Part shown: one piece after another, positions 55,196 through 64,000 of the stretch | Layout of the letters: the number at the start of each line of letters is the position of its first letter | How positions within the stretch are numbered: position 1 is the first letter of the stretch | From: Gemmatales bacterium | GTDB taxonomy: Bacteria; Planctomycetota; Planctomycetia; Gemmatales; HRBIN36 | Assembly (NCBI GenBank): GCA_025060195.1 | Contig: JANXCQ010000004.1 | Span: 124,001-188,000 of the forward strand | Direction: 5' to 3' | DNA length: 64,000 nucleotides | Made by a program: the position numbers and the translations under genes | Notes under the pieces: generated by a model | Told to the model about the DNA's origin: nothing | The model's input: the letters and a program-made list of their open reading frames with translations, nothing else | Database searches by the model: none

Positions 55196-56283
55196 GGCAA
55201 GCGCGGCACGGTCAGCGGCGACGACGGACCCCCATTGGCTCCTTCTACGGGCACCAGTTCGACAGATATGCGAGGCAGCTCCTGTGCCAGTTCATACCCG
55301 GGAGGCAGTTGCACCTGAATCGTCTCTTCGGGATAAAGTCCACGGGTAAAGGTGCGTCCGGGCGTGGTGAAGTCCACATAAGCGCGGATACCTGTCGGGG
55401 CATCTGCAGCGGGCGCTAACACGCGTAACCTAATCAAACCGGCGCGGGGACTGGTAAATTGCGGACGAAAGGGAAAGCCTGCAGGTATTAAAAAGTGCAC
55501 GGGCACATCGCTCAGTTCTATTAGACGTCGCTTCGGACGCAAGATGTAGCGCACCTGTACACGGTCAGGGAAGCTGCGAATAGACTTGCCTGCTAGCTCT
55601 GTCACCAACGGGATGACGGCCGTGCGCTCGACAGGATGACTTTGTTCGTCGGCCAACCGCATGGGCACTTGGTAAAGTTGTGTCGGCACAACTTCTTCCC
55701 GTTCGAGCACCTCCTTCGGACCGCGCACTAGGACGGTACTCGGCTCGACGACAGCTCGTTCCACGCGCTCGCCTCCCGTATGATGAAACTGAACAGGCAT
55801 TTGCTTCTCGATGATCCGACGTAGGGTTATAGGAATGCGGTTCGTTTTCTCCGCAATGACTGCCTGCACTCCCGAAAGTCCCTCCAAGTCTTGTTGATCG
55901 ATGCGAATCACATCCACATAGCGTGCGTCCGCTTGATGCTCCTCAGGCACACTGATGATGCGATGGATCCGCACCTGGCCCGATTGTAAACGATTACGCA
56001 ACTCCCGAATACGAGATGGCGGCCCGGTAAAACTGACCCGCACCTCGCTCGCTCCGCTCAGCTCCATCTCATACCACTCCGCTTGACCAGCAGGCAGGCT
56101 GATTTCAACAGGTACGGGGTAATTGTCCAACACCTCCACATCGCGGCTCCGCATGTAGAGCCAGAGCACTACCGCCAAACCCAAGGCGATGAGGGGCGTG
56201 CCTAGCCGCTGCCTCCAAGTCAGCTCATCCCCGTTCTTTACCACCCGCGCTCGCCACAGCTGCATCGCCAGATTCGGTTTCAT
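55192..56283 (-). CDS. YbbR-domain protein, CdaR-like
   Basis: CdaR-type proteins bind and regulate the diadenylate cyclase CdaA. A single membrane helix (PLIALGLAVVLWLYM, about residues 30-46) is followed by extracytoplasmic YbbR repeats (NYPVPVEISLPAGQAEWYEM, LSGVQAVIAEKTNRIPITLR, SSDVPVHFLIPAGFP-like segment further on). The gene lies immediately downstream of cdaA in the same direction, which supports the role. It has 363 residues. Confidence 0.83.
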   Translation of the reverse strand: MKPNLAMQLWRARVVKNGDELTWRQRLGTPLIALGLAVVLWLYMRSRDVEVLDNYPVPVEISLPAGQAEWYEMELSGASEVRVSFTGPPSRIRELRNRLQSGQVRIHRIISVPEEHQADARYVDVIRIDQQDLEGLSGVQAVIAEKTNRIPITLRRIIEKQMPVQFHHTGGERVERAVVEPSTVLVRGPKEVLEREEVVPTQLYQVPMRLADEQSHPVERTAVIPLVTELAGKSIRSFPDRVQVRYILRPKRRLIELSDVPVHFLIPAGFPFRPQFTSPRAGLIRLRVLAPAADAPTGIRAYVDFTTPGRTFTRGLYPEETIQVQLPPGYELAQELPRISVELVPVEGANGGPSSPLTVPRLP

Positions 56284-56338
56284 TTAATCTCAGTCTTCCT
56301 CACTGAAAAGCTCAAACATGGATCCTCCGCTGACCGAC

Positions 56339-57124
56339 TCAAGCGGCCAAGGGCATCGTTCCGGGCAGCACAGAGCTTAGACGCAGCGTCAGATGTTCCT
56401 TGGCGAGCGTTTCCAAGCGTCCACCGATGGCTAGTGAGATGCGCCCAGTTTCTTCACTGACCACGAGAACAATCGCATCGGTCTCTTCGCTCAAGCCCAG
56501 CGCGGCGCGGTGGCGCATCCCGAAATGACCCTCAGTTGGAGCATCGGCCAGGGGCAGTTGACACCCCGCAGCCGCGATCCGCCCCTCGGCAATGATCACA
56601 GCGCCATCGTGCAGCGGACTCCGCTTATGGAAAATGGCCCGCAGGAGTTTCGGCGACACCTCCGCATCCAGCCGTTCCCCTGTCTGAATGTAATTGTCCA
56701 GACTCATATTTTGCTCAATGGCAATCAAAGCTCCCGTGTATTCCCGAGAAAGGGCCAAAGCCGCCTCGGCTAGACGCTCCGCGATAGGCACACTCCGTGG
56801 CACAAACAACTGCACCAAGCGATATTGCCCCAGCAAAAACAGGCCCCTGCGAAGTTCTGGCTGGAAGATGATGATCATCGCCAGAAGCGCTATGCTGAGC
56901 AGGTAATCCACAAATCGGCTCAGTTCCGTCAGGTCAAAGCTGATGATGATGACTTGGAACAAGAGCAAAGTGCCTGCGACTACGATAGCCAACCCCCGCA
57001 CCAGCCCTGCTCCCCGGCGATTTCCTAGAAAACGCAGTACTGCATATAGGATGAGCGCCAGAAGGAGAATCTCCACGACGTCGCGCCAGCCCAGACCGTC
57101 GAAAAGATCACGCAAGCGTTCCAT
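56339..57124 (-). CDS. cdaA: diadenylate cyclase CdaA
   Basis: CdaA joins two ATP to c-di-AMP, a signal that controls potassium and osmotic balance. Three N-terminal membrane segments (VVEILLLALILYAVLRFLG onward) precede a DisA_N domain with the catalytic DGA (SPLHDGAVIIAEG) and RHR (FGMRHRAALGLSEETDA) motifs. The start MERLRDLFDG gives 261 residues; an ATG 12 codons upstream would overlap folP. It lies between folP and a ybbR gene. Confidence 0.92.
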   Translation of the reverse strand: MERLRDLFDGLGWRDVVEILLLALILYAVLRFLGNRRGAGLVRGLAIVVAGTLLLFQVIIISFDLTELSRFVDYLLSIALLAMIIIFQPELRRGLFLLGQYRLVQLFVPRSVPIAERLAEAALALSREYTGALIAIEQNMSLDNYIQTGERLDAEVSPKLLRAIFHKRSPLHDGAVIIAEGRIAAAGCQLPLADAPTEGHFGMRHRAALGLSEETDAIVLVVSEETGRISLAIGGRLETLAKEHLTLRLSSVLPGTMPLAA

Positions 57125-57156
57125 GCCAGTCCCCGTTTGCCCAGGTGCCAGCCACG

Positions 57157-58026
57157 TCAATCAGCCGAGCGGAGGCGTTCGAGACGAGTGAACAACAAGA
57201 AAGCACGGCGGACTTCCGCAACATCGTGGACCCGCGCGACATGCACAGCCCGCCTCGTCCAGGCGTAAAGCAAAGTCCCGATAGTGCCGCCCACCCCGAC
57301 TTCGGCCCAGCCAGGCTCTCCAGCCACGCGATTAATGAAGCCTTTTCGAGACACGCCCAAGCAAATCGGCCGTCCCAGACTCAAGAGCTCCTCCCCTTGA
57401 GCCAGGAGCTGGAGATTATGTTCCAATCGTTTTCCAAAGCCAATCCCCGGATCAATCGCCAATTGCTCCGCCGCTATACCCGCCGATTGCAAAACTGACA
57501 ACCTCTGTTGTAAAAACGTCTTCACTTCCCCTACCACGTCCTGATACTGTGGATTGTCCTGCATCGTCTGAGGCGTTCCTTGCATGTGCATAACAATGGC
57601 CCCAGCCTGAAACTGACGGACTATCTCGATCATCTCGGGATCGCGAAGCCCCGTAATGTCATTCACGATGGCCGCACCTAACTGTAACGCCTCCCGCGCT
57701 ACCTGCGGTTTATACGTATCCACGGAGATAGGCACGCTAACCTGAGCGCATAATTTTTCCAACACCGGGATCACGCGCCGCCGTTCCTCCTCTAACGGCA
57801 CAGGGCTCGCCCCCGGGCGTGTCGATTCGCCCCCCACGTCCAAAATATCGGCTCCTTGCTCAATCAAACGCAGCGCATGACTGACGGCCGCTTCACGTTC
57901 CAGGAACTGGCCCCCATCAGAAAAGCTATCGGGCGTGACATTGACGATCCCCATGATCAAGGGTCGACCGCAAATGACCAAGTCCCGCCCACGAACACGC
58001 CAAAGCCAACCGCCTTGCCCCACCAT
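57157..58026 (-). CDS. folP: dihydropteroate synthase
   Basis: FolP condenses p-aminobenzoate with dihydropterin pyrophosphate in folate synthesis. The signatures IMGIVNVTPDSFSDGG at about residue 24 and DILDVGGESTRPGASPV near 60 are intact, with IDPGIGFGK near 200. GAGGTATCGAGC favours MVGQGGWLWR as the start (289 residues). The fixed order folP-cdaA is common in other bacteria. Confidence 0.94.
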   Translation of the reverse strand: MVGQGGWLWRVRGRDLVICGRPLIMGIVNVTPDSFSDGGQFLEREAAVSHALRLIEQGADILDVGGESTRPGASPVPLEEERRRVIPVLEKLCAQVSVPISVDTYKPQVAREALQLGAAIVNDITGLRDPEMIEIVRQFQAGAIVMHMQGTPQTMQDNPQYQDVVGEVKTFLQQRLSVLQSAGIAAEQLAIDPGIGFGKRLEHNLQLLAQGEELLSLGRPICLGVSRKGFINRVAGEPGWAEVGVGGTIGTLLYAWTRRAVHVARVHDVAEVRRAFLLFTRLERLRSAD

Positions 58027-58200
58027 GCTCGATACCTCATTTGCAGTTCCCTGGCAAGAGCCTTTATGCCATAATACGCCAAGCAATGCTTCCCTCGCGG
58101 ATCGGGACATTCAAAGGCTCAGCATAAATCAACCGCAATCCAACCCATAAAATACCTAGCTCGCAAAGCGGATATTAGGTCTTTAGGGGGGACAGTCCAT

Positions 58201-59217
58201 ATGCCTCATCGGATGCTGCGCCATTTGCAGGATGGCGACATTGTCGAGGACGTATATCTGGCAGGTAGCAAAGCGCTGCGGATCAATCGCCAAGGGCATC
58301 CCTACCTGCAGGTCGAGTTGCGCGACCGTAGCGGCAGCATGATCGCCCGCATGTGGAACGCCAACGAGCAAATTTTTCAAGCATTCCGAGAAGGAGAATG
58401 CGTCTTTGTTCGCGGCAAAGCCCAGATGTTTCAAGGAAGCATTCAAATAATCCTCAACGAAATTCGCCCCGCGACCACCGACCAATGGGATCCCAGCGAC
58501 TTCCTGCCCCAGTCCGAAATAGACAGCAGCGTATTGTGGAATCGGTTACGCCAATTGCTCCAAGTGAAGAATCCCCATCTGCGTGCCTTGGTCAATATGT
58601 TCCTCCAAGACGAAACGCTCATGCAATGTTTCGTACGCGCTCCCGCAGGTTCCCGTCTCCATCATCCCTACTTGGGTGGACTACTCGAACATGTGGTGCA
58701 CATGCTGGAGATTGCCCATCGCATTTTCGGGGGCAATAACTCCCTGTACCCTGAAGTAAACACCGATTTAGTCCTCGCTGGCATTTTTTTGCATGACATC
58801 GGTAAAGTCCGCGAACTGGCTTATGCCACGCACTTCGCCTATACCGACGAGGGGCAACTTCTGGGCCACTTAGTGATTGGCATTGAAATCCTCCACGACA
58901 AAGTAGGCGAAGTCGAAAAACTCCTCGGCGAGCCGTTTCCCCAGGAATTGTTACTCCGCCTCAAACACATCATCATCAGCCACCACGGCGATTTAGAATC
59001 GGGTAGTCCACGAGTGCCCATGACCCCGGAAGCCATGGTCGTGTACTTGATCGACCAACTCGATTCCCGCTTGCACATGATTCTCAGGGAACTCCGCGAA
59101 GACCGCTACCCCGATCGTGCCTGGACCGATTTTCATCCCTTCCTGGAACGTCGACTCTTCCGCGGTCAGACTAACGCTCAACACGTGACAACCAGTCCTT
59201 CTATGGATATTGACTGA
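58201..59217 (+). CDS. 3'-5' exoribonuclease YhaM-like (OB fold plus HD domain)
   Basis: The 338-residue protein has an N-terminal OB-fold (GHPYLQVELRDRSGSMIARM, about residues 30-50) and an HD domain with LEHVVHMLEIAHRI near 165 and the metal motif FLHDIGKVREL near 197, then ISHHGDLESGSP. YhaM relatives degrade RNA or single-stranded DNA from the 3' end with Mn2+. The ATG has GGGGGGAC ahead. No operon partner is close. Confidence 0.88.
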   Translation: MPHRMLRHLQDGDIVEDVYLAGSKALRINRQGHPYLQVELRDRSGSMIARMWNANEQIFQAFREGECVFVRGKAQMFQGSIQIILNEIRPATTDQWDPSDFLPQSEIDSSVLWNRLRQLLQVKNPHLRALVNMFLQDETLMQCFVRAPAGSRLHHPYLGGLLEHVVHMLEIAHRIFGGNNSLYPEVNTDLVLAGIFLHDIGKVRELAYATHFAYTDEGQLLGHLVIGIEILHDKVGEVEKLLGEPFPQELLLRLKHIIISHHGDLESGSPRVPMTPEAMVVYLIDQLDSRLHMILRELREDRYPDRAWTDFHPFLERRLFRGQTNAQHVTTSPSMDID

Positions 59218-61016
59218 CTCTGACGAACATACATTTCCGTCTAAGCCAGCACCTATATATACGCTGCTATCTTGATAAGCAGGCATTCACTTACGTAGTC
59301 TTTGCTTACCTAAGGTTATCACGCAGGCATTTTCACAAGTCTAGCAGGCAAGCCCAGCGCAAATTTACGATCTGAGAGAGTACGAAACTGCCTTTGCCTC
59401 ATTAGCAGTCTTAAGTAGCACCAGAATCAAAACAATAATTATCGCCCTGCTCGGATGGTTTCCGACTCTTGATATTTTATCGGTAACATAACTAAGTCAG
59501 TAATATTCAGACGACCATGATTTTCTTGCCAGGTTTGCTCCTTCAGGAATACGAATATTAGCGGACTCATAAACTTTTTAATCCTTTTGCGGCTGAGTAT
59601 CTATAACAATCTCCATAGCTAAGGATTTTCCGACCATCGAAGCGTTTGCTATGGCCGCCATCGCAGAATCTCATGAGTCCCAGGGACATCGCCTGTAGCG
59701 ACGTTACCGCTCACGTTTCCACTGTCTCTTCCCCAAGAATTATGGCCTTCCATATTCTTACTATTTCTCATATCCCGTAAGTTTTTTAATTCTAATTCTC
59801 GTTGGCTTAGCTTATTGCGCGAAGATCAATCGCGATTACCTTCATGGCAACTCGCAGGGTTATCATTCGCAACTTAGGTGTGTTACAATTCTAGGTATCA
59901 AGCATAACGGTAATAGAGCCTAAGAACATAGTCGGAGATATTGCAGCTTATTTCCAGGTGGTTGCGCGGCGAACATCATTGCATAACTCTTTACGAAGGG
60001 CTTTCCCCGGAAGTGCGCTCGCCAACCCAGTCAAGACGGCTCTCTCGAGTATTGTCGTCGAGCCAGAGCTTACCCGAGTCGGCCTCGCGTACATCATAAT
60101 CCGCGGCTTTAGGGACGCTCCGGACAGCTTGGTGGAAAACTAATATCTGAAGATATGAGCATCCTTACGGCTTAAGTTACTGCGTGCTCAGCCTATTAGT
60201 ACGGAACTATCGACTGAGATGTGTCAGCTCAGTGTAGAGAATACCGTCCAACTAGTGTGGCCCTGCACATGAACGCTTGCGGCAAACATAAGGTTGACTA
60301 CTGCAGCTCATAGATAAAAAAGATGTGCCTTTATCCTTATCCCTTAGAGAGGCTAGGCATTCATCATCTCATGCCAAGCACTGGCAATGCTTCGCACTCG
60401 GGGACAAATCGCTGGCATATAAAGCAATTATGAGGCACTTTCGGGTGCTAGAAACATCACCAACTGTTTATCCCGTATAATCAAATGTGCCTAACTAAAC
60501 ACCGCGTTGGGTTAGAAACGACGTAGCCTCCTATAACTAAGAATCAAATTAGCTAAGTAAAGCACGGTCACAGTGATCAACAGGGGTCTGGAAAGCACGA
60601 AACAAACTTAACATAAGCTCTCCATAAGGGAGTGAAGTCAATTGGAAAACAATTGGGGACTAAATTCACAGTTTATGCTAGCATTGGAGATGGCGTTTCC
60701 AATAGGGCGTATGGAACGTCATGCCAGGTATTGCATTACAGGTGGGTGGATATTGGGGTATTGGCGGACACTAACGGGCCTGATACCCGAGCGAAGTCGT
60801 ACGCCATGATTAGTGGCACAACGTGCGGTCCGCCTGCTCACCTAGAAAACACCACTGCAATCGACTGAGATCTCTACTATGCACTATGATGTTAACTTAG
60901 AGCGGGGTTATTACGTTGGGCCGGCAGCATTATATAGCTGATTGGAGAATTCAGTTAGAAACTTATAGGCAGTTATATATTTTACTGTGGGACTAAGGTT
61001 TTCGGAGCTCTAGCTA
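59218..61016. other. 1.8-kb AT-richer stretch without a convincing gene
   Basis: Stops occur often in all frames and GC is lower than in the flanks. Leftward fragments such as MEIVIDTQPQKD, VYESANIRIPEGANLARKS and AIIIVLILVLLKTANEA near 59400-59650 look protein-like but are cut by stops, so part may be a decayed gene. A rightward 78-codon frame starting with GTG at 60632 has no support beyond its length. I see no tRNA, no inverted repeats of note and no DnaA-box cluster. Confidence 0.5.
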
Positions 61017-61916
61017 CTATTTGTGATCAGAGAGAGGCATCTGGGGTTTCCTGGCGACGATTACGCGTGGATGGCGGTCGGTGTCGAGCACGGTAGGCTC
61101 GAGATGTAAGGGGGAAAGCGACTCGATAAGACGGCGGACAGGCTGCTCTTGGGCCGCGCCGATTTCGAGTATCAGATAGCCGCCTGGGCGTAAGAAAGTG
61201 TCCGCTGGCCGAATAATTCGCTCGACAACCGCAAGCCCACCTGGGCCGCCTCGGTAGGCGATTTCTGGTTCATATTGACGAACACCAAGGGGGATTTGGT
61301 CAATCTCCTCATCGGCGATGTACGGTGGGTTGCTAACGATGGCATCGAACAGGGAATGGGGCACTAAGGGGGCATAAAGGTCGCCTTGCAGGAAGGTGAT
61401 GCGGTCAGCGACGAGGTGGCGTTGGGCGTTGCGTCGTGCAACCGCTAGTGCGTCGGCACTTAGGTCGATGGCGGTTATCTGGGCTGTGGGAAGGTATTTA
61501 GCGAGGGTAACGGCAATGTTGCCGCTGCCTGTACCCAGGTCGAGAATGGACGGTTGGGTTAGACTCTTTATTCGATTAATGGCTTCGAGCACGAGCGTTT
61601 CCGTGCTGGGGCGGGGGATGAGCACGGCGGGAGTGACTTCAAACTCCAGCGAGAAAAATTCCTTGCGACCCACTAAGTAGGCGACTGGGCATCCTTGGGC
61701 CCGTTGGCGAACTAATTGGCGAAAGGTGTCGCGTACTTCGGGGGAGGCAGGTTCATCAAAATGGGCGTAGAGGTCAATCCGTCGGCATCCTTGGGCGTGC
61801 GCTAAAAGAACTTCGGCATCGAGCCGGGGCGTTTCCGAGCCGCGCTCCGCCAGGTAGCGTGTAGTCCATTGCAACAAACGTCCTAAAGTCCAAACTGTGT
61901 CGGGAGGGAAAGTCAT
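61017..61916 (-). CDS. prmC: release factor N5-glutamine methyltransferase
   Basis: PrmC methylates the GGQ glutamine of RF1 and RF2 to speed termination. The SAM site LDLGTGSGNIAVTLAKYLP and the catalytic NPPY (IVSNPPYIADEE) are present, and the N-terminal helical domain (RLDAEVLLAHAQGCRRIDLY) fits. MTFPPDTVWT is the chosen start, giving 299 residues. It begins 29 bases after the prfA stop, a classic pairing. Confidence 0.93.
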   Translation of the reverse strand: MTFPPDTVWTLGRLLQWTTRYLAERGSETPRLDAEVLLAHAQGCRRIDLYAHFDEPASPEVRDTFRQLVRQRAQGCPVAYLVGRKEFFSLEFEVTPAVLIPRPSTETLVLEAINRIKSLTQPSILDLGTGSGNIAVTLAKYLPTAQITAIDLSADALAVARRNAQRHLVADRITFLQGDLYAPLVPHSLFDAIVSNPPYIADEEIDQIPLGVRQYEPEIAYRGGPGGLAVVERIIRPADTFLRPGGYLILEIGAAQEQPVRRLIESLSPLHLEPTVLDTDRHPRVIVARKPQMPLSDHK

Positions 61917-61944
61917 AAGATGTGCCTGGCGATTCCTTTCGAGG

Positions 61945-63048
61945 TTAGTCCTCCGAGCTGTTGGCGGCAACGACTTTTTCTAAGGAAAGTTGTTCGAATT
62001 GCTGCTTACGGTCGTACTCGATGAGAGCGCGGATGAGTTCGTGAAGTTCGCCGTTCATAACGGCGTCGAGCTTATACAAGGTCAGGCCGATGCGGTGGTC
62101 AGTGACGCGATTCTGCGGGAAGTTATAAGTGCGGATGCGGTCGGAGCGATCTCCTGTGCCGATGAGATCGCGGCGTTCTTGGGCCCGGGCGGCGGCTTTC
62201 TGTTGCGCGATGTGTTGGTACAGTTTCGCACGGAGCATGCGCCAGGCGGTGGCCTTGTTCTTGTGTTGGCTACGTTCGCTGCGGCACTCAGCCACGATGC
62301 CCGTGGGTAAGTGAACGATGCGGACGCCGCTTTGAGTCTTGTTTTGATGCTGGCCGCCTGGGCCCCCCGAGGCGAAGGTATCAATACGAACTTCGTCGGG
62401 CTTGATTTCGATTTCTATTTCTTCCGGTTCCGCCAAAACGGCCACGGTAGCGGCCGAGGTGTGAATGCGGCCTTGTTGTTCCGTCTTGGGCACGCGTTGA
62501 ACGCGGTGGCCTCCAGACTCGTAACGTAACTCGCGGTAAACGTTCTCGCCGGTGACGCTGCAAATAATCTCTTTGAAGCCGCCCAGGTCGGTGGCATTAA
62601 AGTCGAGTACTTCGACCTGCCAGCCGCGGGCATGGGCATATTTTTCGTACATGCGGAACAGGTCAGCGGCGAAGAGAGCTGCTTCTTCCCCACCAGTACC
62701 TGCGCGGATTTCCAAAATGATGCTGTCGCGGTCTTCTGCGGGGTCAACGAGCAGCAGCTCTTCCAGATGTTGCCGTAATTGCTGCTGCTTTTGCAGGAGA
62801 TGTTGCATTTCTTCGACGGCGTACGCGCGTAGTTCCGGGTCGGACTCAGCCTTGGCTAATCGTTCCGCTTGGGCCAGTTCCTCTTCGATCTGGCGATATT
62901 GCAGGTAGGGCTTGGCCACGCGGGCTAATAGACCGTGTTCCTTAGCCAGTTGGCTGGCGCGCGCACCATTGCCGACTACGGCAGGGTCGCCTAACTGCCG
63001 CTCTACTTCACGATACCGTTTCAGGATTTCCTCGAGCTTTGCCCACAT
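61945..63048 (-). CDS. prfA: peptide chain release factor 1
   Basis: RF1 terminates at UAA and UAG. The recognition tripeptide is PKT (VQRVPKTEQQGRIHTSA), a PxT form, and the catalytic loop is GGPGGQHQNKTQSG at about residue 230. Its 367 residues match RF1. prmC follows in the same direction and rpmE precedes it by about 180 bases. Confidence 0.95.
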   Translation of the reverse strand: MWAKLEEILKRYREVERQLGDPAVVGNGARASQLAKEHGLLARVAKPYLQYRQIEEELAQAERLAKAESDPELRAYAVEEMQHLLQKQQQLRQHLEELLLVDPAEDRDSIILEIRAGTGGEEAALFAADLFRMYEKYAHARGWQVEVLDFNATDLGGFKEIICSVTGENVYRELRYESGGHRVQRVPKTEQQGRIHTSAATVAVLAEPEEIEIEIKPDEVRIDTFASGGPGGQHQNKTQSGVRIVHLPTGIVAECRSERSQHKNKATAWRMLRAKLYQHIAQQKAAARAQERRDLIGTGDRSDRIRTYNFPQNRVTDHRIGLTLYKLDAVMNGELHELIRALIEYDRKQQFEQLSLEKVVAANSSED

Positions 63049-63231
63049 AGTGGTTTCCGACTATCCTTCGCGTAAGGGTCATCCCAGTTCAGCTTTAGGA
63101 ACCGCGTTACAATGAGTGGTTCGTGCTCACATAGTGCGTGTTTCGGATTCTAGGGCCACACGACGCGTTCACGGCGTTTCCAACGACTAAAGTCGTGTAA
63201 CGATGGTGCCAACTGGTTGGAGATAACTGCG

Positions 63232-63456
63232 CTAAGTCTTGCCCGGCTGGGCTTCGTTATTCCGGCGATACTTCCTTAGAAAGCGTTCGACACGCCCAGC
63301 CGTGTCCACGTATTTCATTTTGCCGGTAAAAAACGGATGGCAGGCTGAGCAAATTTCTACGTGAATCTCGCGTTTAGTGCTGCGAGTCTTGAAAGTGTTG
63401 CCGCAACCGCAGGTCACTGTGGCCTCGACGTATTGGGGGTGAATACCTTTTTTCAT
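63232..63456 (-). CDS. rpmE: 50S ribosomal protein bL31
   Basis: The 74-residue protein starts [20 protein letters not shown] and ends the core with [13 protein letters not shown]. The cysteines CGC and CSAC form a zinc site, so this is the zinc-binding (C+) type of bL31. The order rpmE-prfA-prmC is common. Confidence 0.95.
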   Translation of the reverse strand: MKKGIHPQYVEATVTCGCGNTFKTRSTKREIHVEICSACHPFFTGKMKYVDTAGRVERFLRKYRRNNEAQPGKT

Positions 63457-63799
63457 AACACGTCCTCCGGTTTATTTACGTCGTTGGTTGTAATTCAGTT
63501 CGCCCTTGAGGTTTCCGCGAGCTTATGGCAATGACCTTGGCAGTTAAGTTTACCGCACCGCCATGCCTGGGAAAAGGTCTCTCGGTCGGCGCAAGGTGAA
63601 AGACATCGGACGCGAATGGCTTGGTGGGTCGAGAAGGGTTATTCTTGCTGGAGCCATTCGTCCCCTTTAGCGAGGCACAATAGGCACGAGCGAACCTGTG
63701 CGGACTGGCGCTAGTCACCGACCAGTGAGCCTGAGCTACGGGCCGACCGCCCATGCGTCATGGTGAGCTGGTTGGACCGTCTGCTACAAGGAGTCAAGT
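63457..63799. other. intergenic, no gene seen
   Basis: This divergent region separates rpmE from the short exported protein gene. A leftward frame inside it is Ser/Arg/Pro-rich with no ribosome site. Promoters for both flanking genes are expected, but none is distinct. Confidence 0.5.
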
Positions 63800-63994
63800 A
63801 TGGAGCGTCACGAGAAGCGAAATTCGTGGCTCAGACAAGCGTTCCTGGTGGCATCGGGGATGCTGGGTTGCCTTATTGCTGTGAGCTACGCCCAACCACC
63901 TGCGCAGGCTCCTGCCCAGCCTGCGCTGCAACCAGTTGAGCGGGAAGGTTCGCGACCTGTTTTTGCGCCTGAACTGTTGAAAAAGTACCAATAG
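63800..63994 (+). CDS. short exported Pro/Ala/Gln-rich protein, unknown function
   Basis: The 64-residue protein has a signal peptide (AFLVASGMLGCLIAVSYAQ), leaving a mature part of about 33 residues with PPAQAPAQPALQP and ending ELLKKYQ before TAG. An excellent ribosome site (AAGGAGTCAAGT) supports translation. The LGC in the signal could alternatively act as a lipobox. No family is recognised. Confidence 0.65.
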   Translation: MERHEKRNSWLRQAFLVASGMLGCLIAVSYAQPPAQAPAQPALQPVEREGSRPVFAPELLKKYQ

Positions 63995-64000
63995 GATTTA

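Noticed and set aside
60632-60868. 78-codon rightward frame with GGGAGTG nearby
   Set aside because: GTG start, no recognisable domain, and it lies in a gene-poor region where frames of this size arise by chance.

Overview
The window is about 64 kb of bacterial chromosome with moderate to high GC. It is packed with housekeeping genes, and most of the first 58 kb is read leftward. The gene set points to a Gram-negative, flagellated planctomycete, probably near Gemmatales. The hints are a Tat-type Gfo/Idh/MocA oxidoreductase, tandem Uma2 endonucleases, a vWA/PP2C/kinase triad, proline/threonine/serine-rich exported proteins and remnants of surface proteins. This assignment is inference; there is no rRNA gene to confirm it. 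I see no tRNA or rRNA gene, CRISPR array, prophage or intact insertion sequence.

Layout. 0-5 kb: a truncated HD phosphohydrolase, an esterase, a decayed gene and a Gfo/Idh/MocA oxidoreductase. 5-9.6 kb: ugd, then three leftward genes that each contain a recoded UGA: prfB (+1 frameshift), selD (Sec19) and a SelW-like selenoprotein (Cys-Tyr-Val-Sec). An ORF finder that stops at UGA truncates all three. 9.7-21.8 kb: cell-envelope proteins mixed with truD, ybaK, a cobalamin adenosyltransferase, aroA/truA, argS and rsfS. 21.9-24 kb: two broken genes, one Ala-rich/Ig-like and one propeller-like. 24-33.3 kb: an exported HEAT-like protein with a degenerate receiver-like domain, lysA, two Uma2 genes sharing a 292-bp near-identical repeat plus a third Uma2 relic, argH and aspS. 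33.5-38.1 kb: an exported protein, then a vWA-PP2C-kinase triad of the TerY-P type, whose vWA gene carries an in-frame UGA.

38.2-46 kb: rpmB-gatC-gatA behind a good sigma-70-like promoter, a GNAT acetyltransferase, a CPBP protease, ygfZ, a DapA-like aldolase and a family 39 glycosyltransferase. 46.3-54.2 kb: a leftward flagellar block, fliO-fliP-fliQ-fliR-flhB-flhA, then a small membrane protein, the sigma-28 gene fliA and three short genes. A shared element of about 25 bp next to an inverted repeat lies upstream of both parts of this block. 54.4-59.2 kb: a PhyH dioxygenase, the c-di-AMP module folP-cdaA-ybbR and a YhaM-like nuclease. 59.2-61 kb is a 1.8-kb AT-richer stretch without a convincing gene. 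The right end has prmC-prfA, rpmE and a short exported protein.

The strongest result is the UGA-recoding cluster at 6.5-9.6 kb: release factor 2, which reads UGA, lies directly downstream of two selenoprotein genes, and its own expression depends on a UGA frameshift.
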